DNA of 64,000 bases from Ferrimicrobium acidiphilum DSM 19497 (GCF_000949255.1 NZ_JXUW01000012.1:1-64000), one strand, 5' to 3'; shown: positions 36,565 through 45,680, counted from the first letter of the stretch. Notes: a model not told the origin generated them from the sequence alone. Made by a program: numbers and translations.

Positions 36565-38895
36565 TTGCCCAGCGATCTTGAGGCTCGTTTTCGGGCTCTC
36601 TCGCATAAGGCGCCCGCAGACGTAGCTGACTCCGCCCCGGCTGATGACTCCTCGATCGTCGAGGTGATCGAGCGTGCTGGATTCTACCGCGATCAGATCG
36701 CCCAAAGCATCGTCATCCCGGCACGCGATGCACGCTTTCTCGAACCCGACAAGCCACTATCACCGTATACCCGACAAGCCGTTCTACCCGGTGGCGGACG
36801 ACTCTATTCCCACCAGGCACTGGTCTATGACCACGTCCAACAGGGGAGCAACGTTGTTTTGGCGACACCCACAGCCTCTGGCAAAACACTCGCCTTTGTA
36901 CTCCCTACTCTGGAGCGACTGCTCGCCGATCCACAAGCTACAGCCCTGTTTCTCTACCCCACCAAGGCGCTCGCCTACGACCAGTTGGAGCGGCTCCGTG
37001 AACTCGATCAAACTCTCGGCGGCCAGCTTCGCCCTGCAGTCTATGACGGAGACACCCCGGCCGCAGAGCGGGCAAAGATCCGCGCGAACGCACGTATTAT
37101 CATCTCCAACCCTCACGGCCTGCATCTCTATCTCGGCTGGCACAGTAGCTGGGAGTCGTTTCTCAGTAACTTGAGTGTGGTGGTGATCGACGAGGCTCAC
37201 CACTACGTCGGCAGCCTGGGGGCATCCTTCCAGGGGTTACTTTGGCGTCTTGAACGACTTACACATCACTACCACGCTCGACCGGTGATCATCGCCGCCT
37301 CCGGCACCATTGCTAACCCGAGAGAACACCTGCAGACGCTCACGAATCAGCCATTCGTCGTCGTAGACGATAGCGGTGCCAGTCAGTCCGAACGCACCGT
37401 TCTCTTCTGGGACTGCACACGAGATCCTAAGACCCCGCCATCCACCCAAGCCGCCTACCTAACCCGTCACCTGATCAGAATGCGACGATCGGTGGTCGTA
37501 TTTTCGAATACTCGTGCCCAAGCTGAGTACGTTGCAATGGCAGGCTCGGATAGAAGTCACCGCATCCTCCCCTATCGCTCCGGGTACTCAGCCGAGATGC
37601 GTCGCCGTGTCGAACATGAGTTGCGCTCTGGCAGCATTCGCGGGGTCTCTGCTACCAGTGCGCTCGAACTCGGGGTAGATATTGGTTCGCTCGACACCGT
37701 CGTCCTCAACGGCTACCCAGGTTCAATCTCCTCGCTATGGCAACGGCTGGGGCGAGCGGGACGCACCAACCTCGACGCCCTCGGCATCGTGATGGTCGGA
37801 GGCGACCCGATCTCACGCTCACTACTCGCCAACGCCGCCGAGCTACTCGAACGCACCCCAGAACATGCGATCGCAGCCTCTGACGACACCGACATCCTCA
37901 CTCGTCACCTACTCCTTGCCGCAGCTGAGCTTCCACTTGAGGAGACATCCATAGAGGATGGGCCGGGCGCGACCGCCGCCCTCTCTGACCTGGTGAATCG
38001 CGATCTGCTCATCAAAGATGGAACCACCTATCGATCGACCAAGCAACGTCCCCATCTAGGCACCCCCTTCATGGAGCGCGAAGCCAGCTACGAGATTCAC
38101 TTTCAAGGAACTCGTGACCATCGCGCCGTCGAGAGAATCTCGATACGTCAGGCCCTCCGTGAGGCCCACAAAGGAGCGGTCTTCCTTCATTTCGGTACAC
38201 CATTTCGAGTACAGCGCGTAGACTCCGAGCGTCGCGAGATCGTCTGCATCCCAGAGACCGAAGGGCATCACACTCAACCGGCTCTCTTTCGCTCGCTGTC
38301 ACAGGGCAGGATTCTCGAACACCTCGAACCTCATCCCACGCTTGGAATCGAACGGATAGAGGCACTCGTCGTGGAGCAGGTTACCGGCTACAAAGAGTTC
38401 GATCAGCAGGGGCGACAGGTGGCCAAGCGCAAAGTCACAAGTCCGATTATCTCAAGTCCAGCAGAGGCGGTCGTCCTCACCTGCGTCGATCCTATATACC
38501 TTGGCATCGACCCCGAGGATCTATTTGCCGGCCTGCATGCGCTCGAACACGCCCTCGCCAAGGTGCTACCGCTCTTGACCAACGGAGGAACCTCGGATCT
38601 GGCTAGCCTCACCCTCCGCAACGGTGACGCGCCATCGATCGTTATCTACTATCTCACAAAATCGCATCCATCTACGATGATAACCAAGGTCATCCATAAC
38701 CTTCACGAGGCACTCTCACTCGCCGAGCACCTGATTGCCGCCTGCTCCTGCGCCAGCGGCTGTCCATTCTGCGTGCTCGATGCACGCTGCGATGACGAAG
38801 TGATCGACAAGGGTGCCGCACTTGCGCTGTCCAGGCTCCTCGGCAAGATCAGCGTTGGCACCGCTCTCGACTCCAGTGGGGATGAGGAAGGCTAG
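36565..38895 (+). CDS. mrfA: MrfA/YprA-type DEAH-box DNA helicase with zinc-binding C-terminus
   Basis: 776 residues. RecA domain 1 with Walker A ATPTASGKTLAF and DEAH box VVIDEAHHYVG; RecA domain 2 with SALELGVDIG and the arginine-finger region WQRLGRAGRTN. The C-terminal MZB (DUF1998) domain ends with the four-cysteine cluster CSCASGCPFCVLDARC. This architecture is that of Bacillus MrfA, a 3'-5' helicase that helps repair mitomycin-type DNA damage with the exonuclease MrfB; no mrfB-like gene is adjacent. The only start candidate near the N-terminus is TTG 36565, without a clear ribosome site; the frame is open upstream to 36523 through the tandem duplication. Confidence 0.88.
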   Translation: MPSDLEARFRALSHKAPADVADSAPADDSSIVEVIERAGFYRDQIAQSIVIPARDARFLEPDKPLSPYTRQAVLPGGGRLYSHQALVYDHVQQGSNVVLATPTASGKTLAFVLPTLERLLADPQATALFLYPTKALAYDQLERLRELDQTLGGQLRPAVYDGDTPAAERAKIRANARIIISNPHGLHLYLGWHSSWESFLSNLSVVVIDEAHHYVGSLGASFQGLLWRLERLTHHYHARPVIIAASGTIANPREHLQTLTNQPFVVVDDSGASQSERTVLFWDCTRDPKTPPSTQAAYLTRHLIRMRRSVVVFSNTRAQAEYVAMAGSDRSHRILPYRSGYSAEMRRRVEHELRSGSIRGVSATSALELGVDIGSLDTVVLNGYPGSISSLWQRLGRAGRTNLDALGIVMVGGDPISRSLLANAAELLERTPEHAIAASDDTDILTRHLLLAAAELPLEETSIEDGPGATAALSDLVNRDLLIKDGTTYRSTKQRPHLGTPFMEREASYEIHFQGTRDHRAVERISIRQALREAHKGAVFLHFGTPFRVQRVDSERREIVCIPETEGHHTQPALFRSLSQGRILEHLEPHPTLGIERIEALVVEQVTGYKEFDQQGRQVAKRKVTSPIISSPAEAVVLTCVDPIYLGIDPEDLFAGLHALEHALAKVLPLLTNGGTSDLASLTLRNGDAPSIVIYYLTKSHPSTMITKVIHNLHEALSLAEHLIAACSCASGCPFCVLDARCDDEVIDKGAALALSRLLGKISVGTALDSSGDEEG

Positions 38896-39091
38896 CTAGC
38901 CGATCCGGTCTCTGCAAGAGGCATGCGTCATCAGAGAGCAGAGTTAAAGCCGTGTTGGCCGATAGCTCATCGGGGTCCTACGTCCAATGCTATCTGCACA
39001 GACTGAACTATGGCAGACTCGTTGGCTAGTGCAGTTGATTACACCTTTGAAGGTTCCCATTCAATTTCATGGGAAGTATACTGGGAAGGTG

Positions 39092-39889
39092 ATGACGATG
39101 ACCCCGTTCGGACCGTCGGTGCAGGAAGTGCGTCTGGCTAGGGCTCCCCTGGTGAACGTAATTGCCCAGGTGCGCTTCCCAGCAGTGATGAAGATCGAGG
39201 ACAGCGCCTTCGTGGCGAACTTTCAAGAGGCTATACGGAACGACTACCCGATCCTCCGCTCGGAGCGACAGCTGGGCGTCCTGATCGGACCGGGAGGGGT
39301 TCGGCCACAGGATGCTGGAACCGTGTGGCGCTTCGAGACGAAGGATCCGGCTACTTGGCAGGTGACGCTGACGCCAACTTTCGTGTCGCTCTCGGCGAAG
39401 CATTATACGTGCCGGAGCGACCTTCTGGAGCGCCTGACCGTCGTGCTCCGCGCCCTAGAGGGCTGGCTACAGCCGAACGTCTGTGACCGGATCGGCATCC
39501 GATACGTAGACCGAGTGGCAGGCAGTCAGCTCGCTCGGATCAGCACGCTCGTCCGTCCGGAGATACTCGGCGTTGGCGGTGATGAAGCCACGCTTGGTGG
39601 TGCGGAGATCGTGCACTCTATGTCGGACGCGATGTTCCGCCTAGACGACTCTTCGCAGTTGCGTGGACGATGGGGCAGGCTTCCCGCAGGTGCGACCTAT
39701 GACCCTGGGATCGAACCAGCCCGCGAATCATCATGGGTCCTCGATCTCGATCACTATACATCCCGGTCCGAGGAGTTCGACCTTACCACCATCGGCTGCA
39801 AGGCTGCTGAGTTTTGCGACCGTATCTATACGTTTTTCCGTTGGGCAGTCACTGATGCGTTCCTCGATGAGTTCGGAGCAGAACGATGA
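39092..39889 (+). CDS. TIGR04255-family protein, first gene of the island operon
   Basis: 265 residues from ATG 39092 (an ATG at 38987 gives 35 extra, poorly coding residues; GGGAAGG precedes 39092/39098). The N-terminal block APLVNVIAQVRFP followed by FQEAIRNDYPIL, then the middle CDRIGIRYVDRV and the C-terminal helical WAVTDAFLDEFG, are the marks of the TIGR04255 family. That family is sporadically distributed among bacteria and of unknown function. The next gene overlaps by 4 nt. The position in a chain that ends in type I restriction genes suggests a role in or beside phage defence; this is inference. Confidence 0.75.
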   Translation: MTMTPFGPSVQEVRLARAPLVNVIAQVRFPAVMKIEDSAFVANFQEAIRNDYPILRSERQLGVLIGPGGVRPQDAGTVWRFETKDPATWQVTLTPTFVSLSAKHYTCRSDLLERLTVVLRALEGWLQPNVCDRIGIRYVDRVAGSQLARISTLVRPEILGVGGDEATLGGAEIVHSMSDAMFRLDDSSQLRGRWGRLPAGATYDPGIEPARESSWVLDLDHYTSRSEEFDLTTIGCKAAEFCDRIYTFFRWAVTDAFLDEFGAER

Positions 39890-40680
39890 ACCGGCAACTA
39901 TACGTGCGACCTAGCACCCCCCTCGACGATCCTGAGGTTGAGGGACCCTGGGCTATTCTTCCGATCGCAGACATGCTCGTTGAGTGGGGGTCCTCAACCA
40001 CGATGAGGCTCGGGCTGCCGCTCGCAGTCCATGATCCCGACGACGTCGTCCTCGCTGCCGAACGAATGACTGCCGGAGCTGTCAGCTGGAGCAACCAGTT
40101 CTGGCGAATTGATGTCAGTTCGACAGAGACCGGCATTATCTATGCGAGCACTCCTCGACCGGTACGTCAGGAGGTACAGAAACTCCGCGATGAGATCGCT
40201 CGGTGTACGCGCCTTACCCGCGAGCAAATCGCGCGGGCTCTCAGTGTCGATCGTCGGTCGTTGAGTGGCTGGGTCAAGGGGGAGTCCACCCCTAGCGCAG
40301 ACAAGTTGGGACGATTGCAACTCCTAGCGGACGTGGTCAGGGATATTGACGCATCCAAGTTTGGGGGTGTCACCGAGATATTGCTGAGCCGAACTGGAGG
40401 ACACGACCTCCTCGATCACATCGCAAGTGGTAGGCTCGCTCATGCGCGTGACTGGCGTACCTGGCTGGGGGCGACACTTTCGGTGACGATCGTGCACCGT
40501 CAGTCAGTCAAGCGTCCGTTACATCAGAACGCACTCGACGCCTATTTGCGAGGTGAGCTTCGTCCGCTCGGACGTGCGGCTACCATCCGGCCCGAGTCAG
40601 ATTACGAGCAGGACCTCGCCCGAGCTGAGCGTCTCATGCCAGACGAGCCGGTTCGGAGGAGCCGCAGGGGCTACCGATGA
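39886..40680 (+). CDS. Helix-turn-helix protein, second gene of the island operon
   Basis: 264 residues, ATG overlapping the previous stop (ATGA). The N-terminal 90 residues are of unknown fold (WAILPIADMLVEWGSSTTMR). A Cro/XRE-type HTH is visible at about 105-150: TREQIARALSVDRRSLSGWV, then KGESTPSADKLGRLQLL. The C-terminal 100 residues (HARDWRTWLGATLSV) are unknown. The long non-HTH flanks make it more than a simple repressor, but autoregulation of the operon is plausible. Its last codons overlap the third gene by 4 nt. Confidence 0.75.
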   Translation: MNRQLYVRPSTPLDDPEVEGPWAILPIADMLVEWGSSTTMRLGLPLAVHDPDDVVLAAERMTAGAVSWSNQFWRIDVSSTETGIIYASTPRPVRQEVQKLRDEIARCTRLTREQIARALSVDRRSLSGWVKGESTPSADKLGRLQLLADVVRDIDASKFGGVTEILLSRTGGHDLLDHIASGRLAHARDWRTWLGATLSVTIVHRQSVKRPLHQNALDAYLRGELRPLGRAATIRPESDYEQDLARAERLMPDEPVRRSRRGYR

Positions 40681-41447
40681 TGAGTCCAGACGACTTCTAC
40701 GAGTGGCACGAGGAGGCCCGGCAGGGAGATATCGTGCTCTGTGGTGTCTCACGGATTGTTGCCGATGACCGCCATAGTCCTGCACAGTGGGAGTCGCTCG
40801 ATACACACTTTTTGGAGATCGAGGACGGCTGGGGTGCGGGGCGCTCACTTGGAGTCGCGGCTGGTCTCGGCCTGGCAATGGTCACCACGCACGATTGCCA
40901 ACTCGACAAAGAGTGGAACCAGCGGGTACGGAAGCTTGAGCGAACAGGAATACCCCGCGAACTTGCCGAACGGGAAGCCGCATCGGATGTGTCCCTTGAC
41001 CGGACTTTGATCGTCAGCCCACTCGTTGATCCGAGCGAGTTGCGTGGAGGACAGGGCAACCTCCTTGCGGGCAAGGTCATCGGCTATCTGCCCGTCCCAA
41101 CGCACCCCGACAATCTCGTAACCGAGTGCGTCGTTGACTTGACTTATCAGTGCACCATTGACCGCCTCGACGTTGCAAAGATCACCTCGATTACCGAGGC
41201 CGCTCGCAAACAGCTCCGCTATGCCCTGATTCAACTGGCTGCGCTCAGGACTGCCGACCTTGGGTTCGAGGTCGAAGCAGTTGTCGGCCGCACCATCCAG
41301 AAGGTCGAAGTTCCGGCCCGTGATCCCCTGACTGTTCACCTCCAGCTGGACGATGGTCAGGTCATCCAGCTCCTCCAGCAGCCGGGTACTCCGGATCAGC
41401 AAACCGGACGGACCGGGGACTTCTTCAGCTCGGGAGGGCATTCCTGA
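40677..41447 (+). CDS. Unknown protein, third gene of the island operon
   Basis: 256 residues, start overlapping the HTH gene by 4 nt. The N-terminus EEARQGDIVLCGV and the central AMVTTHDCQLDKEW recall a loosely defined group with 'QGDIV...TxxCDL' motifs found near restriction and TIGR04255 genes; I cannot give it a function. The middle carries a charged helix (RVRKLERTGIPRELAEREAA), and the C-terminus is beta-rich (VHLQLDDGQVIQLLQQPG). Its stop codon TGA shares bases with the ATG of the hsdM remnant (TGATG), so it was translationally coupled to the restriction-modification genes. Confidence 0.7.
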   Translation: MMSPDDFYEWHEEARQGDIVLCGVSRIVADDRHSPAQWESLDTHFLEIEDGWGAGRSLGVAAGLGLAMVTTHDCQLDKEWNQRVRKLERTGIPRELAEREAASDVSLDRTLIVSPLVDPSELRGGQGNLLAGKVIGYLPVPTHPDNLVTECVVDLTYQCTIDRLDVAKITSITEAARKQLRYALIQLAALRTADLGFEVEAVVGRTIQKVEVPARDPLTVHLQLDDGQVIQLLQQPGTPDQQTGRTGDFFSSGGHS

Positions 41448-42071
41448 TGGTGCGGCGGAGCTGGAACGGTGAGCCACTCGGCTTCGAGGACACCTTGTGA
41501 AAGGCAGCGGACAAGCTGTGTGAATCGATGAACGCTAGCAAGTACAAGCACGTTGTCCTTGGACCCGTCTTCCTCAAGTACCTCGACGATTCCTTCATGC
41601 AGCGCTGGGAGAAGCTCGCTGCCGACCTGGCGGCCGAGGGAATCACGGGCGACCATGCTGCCGACCTCATGGAAGGATTACACGGCCGAGGGGGTTTTCT
41701 GGGTCCCGTCGGAGGCCCGCTAGCTGGTGCTTCAATCGAAGGCGAAGCAGATGAAGACCGAGCACGAGCGAGGGCAGGCGCTCGGACTGCGAGACGACGA
41801 ACTTGCCTTCTGTGACGTCGTCTGCCACAACGATTCCTCAGTGATGGAACTCGGCGATGACGTCCACAAGAGGATCCACTAGGAGTTGGTGGATGTCGTA
41901 CGGACCAAGGCGACGGTGGACTGGGATAGGAAAGAGCAGGCGCGAGCATCCGTGCGGCGGCACATACGTCGGATTCTCGCGAAGTACCGCCACTCGCCCG
42001 ACAGGCAGGAGACGGTAGTCCATCTCGTGATGCTGCAGTCCGAACTCATGGCAGCTGGAGTGGCACCATGA
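41447..42071 (+). pseudogene. Collapsed type I restriction locus: hsdM start fused to hsdR end
   Basis: The first part is the start of an HsdM methyltransferase: MVRRSWNGEPLGFEDTL, a TGA at 41498 where the family has Trp, then KAADKLCESMNASKYKHVVL and GPVFLKYLDDSF. A frameshift near 41675 leads to DYTAEGVFWVPSEAR, a TAG, then LVLQSKAKQ. From about 41751 the frame turns into the end of HsdR: TEHERGQALGLRDDELAFCD, a TAG at 41880, then ELVDVVRTKATVDWDRKEQA, and the final HLVMLQSELMAAG. The HsdM catalytic domain, all of hsdS and the HsdR nuclease/helicase are gone. The fusion must result from a deletion of several kilobases. Confidence 0.85.
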
Positions 42072-42361
42072 AAGAGCCCGGTCAAGGCCCACCCGGCGAT
42101 GTCGTTGCGCTCATCGACTCTTCACCCACCGTCTGGGTGCATGTTGCTGCTGTACGTCAGGAAGACCAGTGGAATGCCACGCATGTGGAGATGACGAGCA
42201 GCGTTGTACCGGAAAGCTGGGTACTGCGTCGCTGGGCGTACGACGATATCATATTCCTGTCATGTACAATTACTGGATCGGAGGATCCAACACCCCAGCC
42301 AGGCGATCCACTGCACCCCTTAGAGCCTCGTGTCCAAGGTGTGCATAGACCTCATCGGTGA
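42068..42361 (+). pseudogene. Truncated gene formerly behind hsdR
   Basis: ATG 42068 overlaps the old hsdR stop (ATGA), so this was the next gene of the restriction operon. It reads MKEPGQGPPGDVVALIDSSP and continues plausibly to about WAYDDI (42250). From about 42270 the frame only runs antisense through the integrase gene, so the real protein is cut off there. Family not recognised. The truncation point marks the border of the integrase-bearing segment. Confidence 0.5.
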
Positions 42362-43406
42362 TCCGGGTTGAGCTATGACCGAGCACACGCGATACCTCAG
42401 GTAGTGGGGTTCCAGCCGCCAGCATCAGGGAGGCAGCGGCATGGCGTAACTCATGGACATGGCGTTTACCAAGACCAGCTCGTGCTGCAAAGGCTTGAAA
42501 GGCATGTGAAGTGTTATCTGGGTCAAGGGGACGGCCAAAGTGTGAGGTGAACAGATACTCGCTCGCTGGGGTAAAGCCCAACTCTGTCAGCTTCTCGTGT
42601 TCTTGGCGTTGGGCCAGTCGATGCTCTTGGAGTGCGCCAACGAGAAAGGCAGGAAGGGGTACGGTGCGAGTCGAGCGAGCGGTCTTAGTTGGTCCCTCGA
42701 TCACCTTGGCACCCGATTTCACTCGGGCACGCGAGATGGTGAGCGTCTTTGCTGTCAAGTCAAGATCGCTCCATCGAAGAGCGAGTGCCTCACCTCGGCG
42801 TAGACCCAAAGAGAGAAGTAGGAGCCAGAGAACACCGAGTCGGTCGTCCTTGGCGGCACTGAGGAGTCGTCTCGCCTCCTCAACACTCAGAGCCTCGGGT
42901 TCTCTTCGTTCTAACTTGATCGGCCTCGCATGATCACAGGGGTTTGCCGGGATCAATCGCCAGCCAACGGCTGCCTTGCAGGCTTGGGAGAGTACGACTC
43001 GGATGAGACGACGTGAACGAGGGGACAGACCGGACTCTGCGAGTTGATCCACGAAGCGATCGACCATCGCCGGGGTGAGCCGTTCGATCCGGAGAGGGCC
43101 CAACCTCTTGGTGATATGTCTGGTGGCCCACTCGTACTGTACCAAGGTGGAGCCAGCGATATCTCCTTCATGGGTCGTGAGCCATCGGGTGAGCAACATG
43201 TCAATAGTCGTTGCTGCATTCTCGGTGACACCGGCATCACGTATTCCGCGAAACTTTGCCAGTTCAGCTTCTGCCTCTGCCTTGGTGCGACATCGCTTCG
43301 ATCGGGTGATGACTTTACCGTCGGGTCCCGTCCACTTCAAGAGGGCACGCCACTGGTCGCCATAGCGATAGATGCTGCCTTGGCCAAGCGTTCTTCGACC
43401 TCGCAT
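42270..43406 (-). CDS. int: Tyrosine recombinase, phage-type integrase
   Basis: 378 residues. N-terminal arm-type AP2-like part (GSIYRYGDQWRALLKWTGPD), SAM-like core-binding domain (about 65-150) and catalytic domain with the recombinase residues: Arg in SLGLRRGEALAL, HELRHAAASLM for His-x-x-Arg, the second His in VLGHSSTRITDEVYAHL and the nucleophile Tyr in the same segment. All residues are present, so it may be active. It stands at the right end of the island and points into the remnant. No excisionase, phage structural gene or tRNA attachment site was found. Confidence 0.9.
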   Translation of the reverse strand: MRGRRTLGQGSIYRYGDQWRALLKWTGPDGKVITRSKRCRTKAEAEAELAKFRGIRDAGVTENAATTIDMLLTRWLTTHEGDIAGSTLVQYEWATRHITKRLGPLRIERLTPAMVDRFVDQLAESGLSPRSRRLIRVVLSQACKAAVGWRLIPANPCDHARPIKLERREPEALSVEEARRLLSAAKDDRLGVLWLLLLSLGLRRGEALALRWSDLDLTAKTLTISRARVKSGAKVIEGPTKTARSTRTVPLPAFLVGALQEHRLAQRQEHEKLTELGFTPASEYLFTSHFGRPLDPDNTSHAFQAFAARAGLGKRHVHELRHAAASLMLAAGTPLPEVSRVLGHSSTRITDEVYAHLGHEALRGAVDRLAGVLDPPIQ

Positions 43407-43419
43407 TCTTTCACCCCAG

Positions 43420-43443
43420 CCGGTTGCCTATCCGGTTGCCTAT
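43420..43443. repeat. Perfect 12-bp tandem duplication upstream of the integrase
   Basis: CCGGTTGCCTAT occurs twice head to tail (43420-43431, 43432-43443), starting 14 bp before the integrase start codon. Could be integrase arm-binding sites or another example of the short duplications seen across the window. Confidence 0.9.
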
Positions 43444-43625
43444 GGCCCTTCCGAGTTGACCAGCGGTGATTCGTTATTAAGAGCGCATACCCCGGTCAGA
43501 TAGGTTTAGCAGGACTCAGTGGGATAATAAAAAGCGTATTCTAAGCAACTGGGGGGGGGTCAGCGGTAGAAACCACACCCACGGAACACATCGATCGCTA
43601 GAAGCCACACTTGGCTATCGCACCA

Positions 43626-44270
43626 CTATCGCACCGAGGCAGGGGCGGAGTCACAGCTTGGTGCGAGTTCACAACGAAAACACGACGGCGTGCGTGCGCG
43701 ACAGATCCTTCTGCCATGCAGAATCAGCTGCAACGAAAACGACCCCCAACGAGACTCGGGGAGTAGTCCACAGAGCTCCTGTTCGATCACCTCCGCGTTC
43801 TGAGAACTCGAAAGACCCAGCCGATTGCTAAGACGAGCCACGTGTGTATCCACCGGGAGCCCAGGAAGACCAAAACAGACCGATCGGACTACGTTGGCGG
43901 TCTTGCGTCCAACTCCAGGAAGCGTCGTGAGTTCCTCGAGTTGCTCTGGGACCTCACCTTGATATCTATCTACAATCTGGCCGGCTAGCTCTACAATACG
44001 GTTGGCCTTGGTGCGGTAGAACCCGGTCGAATAGACAATTTCAGCAACATTAGCGATATCTGCTATCGCCAACTCTTGCGGCGTTGGGTAGCGAGCAAAG
44101 AGCACATGCGTCGCGGCGTTTACGGCCGCGTCCGTCGTCTGCGCCGATAGCACCGTCGCTACCAACAGCTGGAAAGGAGTCTCAAAATGGAGTGCACAAA
44201 GCGTCTTCGCATCACCCGGGTACAGGACCTCGAGCTGTTTCGCGATCTGTTCTACGTGCTGCCTTCCCAT
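43626..44270 (-). CDS. nth: Endonuclease III
   Basis: 214 residues, the standard length. Base-excision-repair glycosylase/AP lyase for oxidised pyrimidines. The helix-hairpin-helix LTTLPGVGRKTANVV contains the catalytic Lys, and the catalytic Asp follows in LPVDTHVARLSNRL. The [4Fe-4S] loop C-x6-C-x2-C-x5-C is present as CRARTPSCFRCELAPSC. Divergent from mshD with 40 bp between the starts. Its stop lies at the right edge of the island region. Confidence 0.95.
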   Translation of the reverse strand: MGRQHVEQIAKQLEVLYPGDAKTLCALHFETPFQLLVATVLSAQTTDAAVNAATHVLFARYPTPQELAIADIANVAEIVYSTGFYRTKANRIVELAGQIVDRYQGEVPEQLEELTTLPGVGRKTANVVRSVCFGLPGLPVDTHVARLSNRLGLSSSQNAEVIEQELCGLLPESRWGSFSLQLILHGRRICRARTPSCFRCELAPSCDSAPASVR

Positions 44271-44310
44271 GACGACCCTCCCCTGCCCACGCCTACGTTA
44301 GCCTAATACC

Positions 44311-45240
44311 ATGGCCCAGCTAGATGTACGTACGATCAACTCAGATACTTATCTTCCCTCGATTATTTCCCTCGCCCAAGAGATTGAGAACGTTGAACAT
44401 CATCGTGCACTCGCCGATCATCGCTGGATCGACCTCACAAACCATAGCTCTCAGAGCCTTGACACCCTGATGGCTCTAGACGTAGACACCCAGGTTGTGG
44501 CGGGCATCATCACCAGGAACGCGACCAACAAAGGTATCGAAATCGAACTCGCAGTTCGTCCAAGTTACCCGTACGAACTCGTGGTCAAGGAACTTCTTGG
44601 GGCAGCTCTTGCAGACGGCTCTGCACCCTCGGCACAACGAGTGAGCCTTTGGATCCCTAACCCGAACGATGAACGTGACCGCCTCTACCGAAGCCTTGGA
44701 TTCACCGCCGACCGTGAGGTCATCCAGATGCGAAGAACGCTGCCAGTCGAAGGGTTGATTCGCGCCACAGACGTAACGATTCGACCCTTCCAACCTGGGG
44801 TCGATGAGAGTGGGTGGTTAACCGTCAACAATCGAGCCTTCGACTGGCACCCAGATCAGGGCGATTGGGACCTAGCGACGCTGGAGGAGCGCGAACACGA
44901 GCCCTGGTTCGACCCCGAAGGCTTTTTCATCATCGACAACGGGACTCGCATCCAGGGCTTCTGCTGGACAAAGATACATTATGACTCACACCCGATGATC
45001 GGGGAGATCTATGTCATCGCCGTCGATCCAGAGGACACTGGCAAAGGGCTTGGCAAAGCACTCCTGGTTGAGGGGATGTACTACCTCGGGGAGGTGCGCA
45101 AACTCTCGTCGATCATGCTCTATGTCGAGCGCAACAACACCGGTGCCCAGGCGCTCTATCGACGCTTTGGCTTCACGGTCGATCACAGCGACCGTCGGTA
45201 CGTTCTGCCTCCAGCGGCAAAATCAGCCGATCAGAGATGA
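44311..45240 (+). CDS. mshD: Mycothiol synthase (double GNAT acetyltransferase)
   Basis: 309 residues with two GNAT domains. Acetylates Cys-GlcN-Ins with acetyl-CoA to finish mycothiol, the low-molecular-weight thiol of actinobacteria. The C-terminal domain is the active one: EIYVIAVDPEDTGKGLGKAL (acetyl-CoA pyrophosphate loop) and LYVERNNTGAQALYRRFGF. The segment FDWHPDQGDWDLATLEERE and WFDPEGFF is typical of MshD. The N-terminal GNAT half is degenerate, as usual. Good marker for actinobacterial origin. Starts at the first ATG, divergent from nth. Confidence 0.92.
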   Translation: MAQLDVRTINSDTYLPSIISLAQEIENVEHHRALADHRWIDLTNHSSQSLDTLMALDVDTQVVAGIITRNATNKGIEIELAVRPSYPYELVVKELLGAALADGSAPSAQRVSLWIPNPNDERDRLYRSLGFTADREVIQMRRTLPVEGLIRATDVTIRPFQPGVDESGWLTVNNRAFDWHPDQGDWDLATLEEREHEPWFDPEGFFIIDNGTRIQGFCWTKIHYDSHPMIGEIYVIAVDPEDTGKGLGKALLVEGMYYLGEVRKLSSIMLYVERNNTGAQALYRRFGFTVDHSDRRYVLPPAAKSADQR

Positions 45241-45680
45241 GCATTCTCCAGGAAGATCACAACCGTTTCGGGAGTTGCAGTGATCGAGATCGAACAACTC
45301 AGCTGGTCTCAGAGCTCCGCTATTACGAGGTTCATGCCATCCAAGGAGTTCACTCGGCACCTGAATACTTGGCTTACAAGCCGTTGACACTCGTACCCGC
45401 TAGCCAGCTATCTCCTTGGCCAGAGTTGAGCGCCGTGGACCAGCCAGCGAGACAATCCGGTAGCATCGTCTCGCAGGTCGAACTCATAAAGCCTCCGGCG
45501 CAGAACGACCTCGTCGAGGCGGATGACGATCTTGAACCGATTCAACTAGCAGATGAACAAAGGAGTTCACCCAATGACCAACGAGCCATCGTTCTCCATC
45601 TACTTCGAAGACCAGCACGGTTTTCTCGATACCGCCAGCATCGGCCTACTCCCCAAGACCGCGGCGAACAGTCTCCATGA
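45237..45680 (+). CDS. Doubtful ORF overlapping mshD and the aminotransferase
   Basis: 147-codon frame whose ATG overlaps the mshD stop by 4 nt, as in a real operon, with acceptable composition up to about 45560 (for example VSELRYYEVHAIQG, LVEADDDLEPIQLADE). However it runs 107 nt into the following gene in another frame, and I recognise no family. The 333-bp gap 45241-45573 otherwise contains no gene. Either a real small protein with an unusual overlap, or a decayed gene. Confidence 0.3.
   Translation: MSILQEDHNRFGSCSDRDRTTQLVSELRYYEVHAIQGVHSAPEYLAYKPLTLVPASQLSPWPELSAVDQPARQSGSIVSQVELIKPPAQNDLVEADDDLEPIQLADEQRSSPNDQRAIVLHLLRRPARFSRYRQHRPTPQDRGEQSP

Noticed and set aside
38896-39091. Left attachment site of the island
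   Set aside because: No stretch of this region could be matched by eye to the region right of the integrase, so no att pair is claimed.
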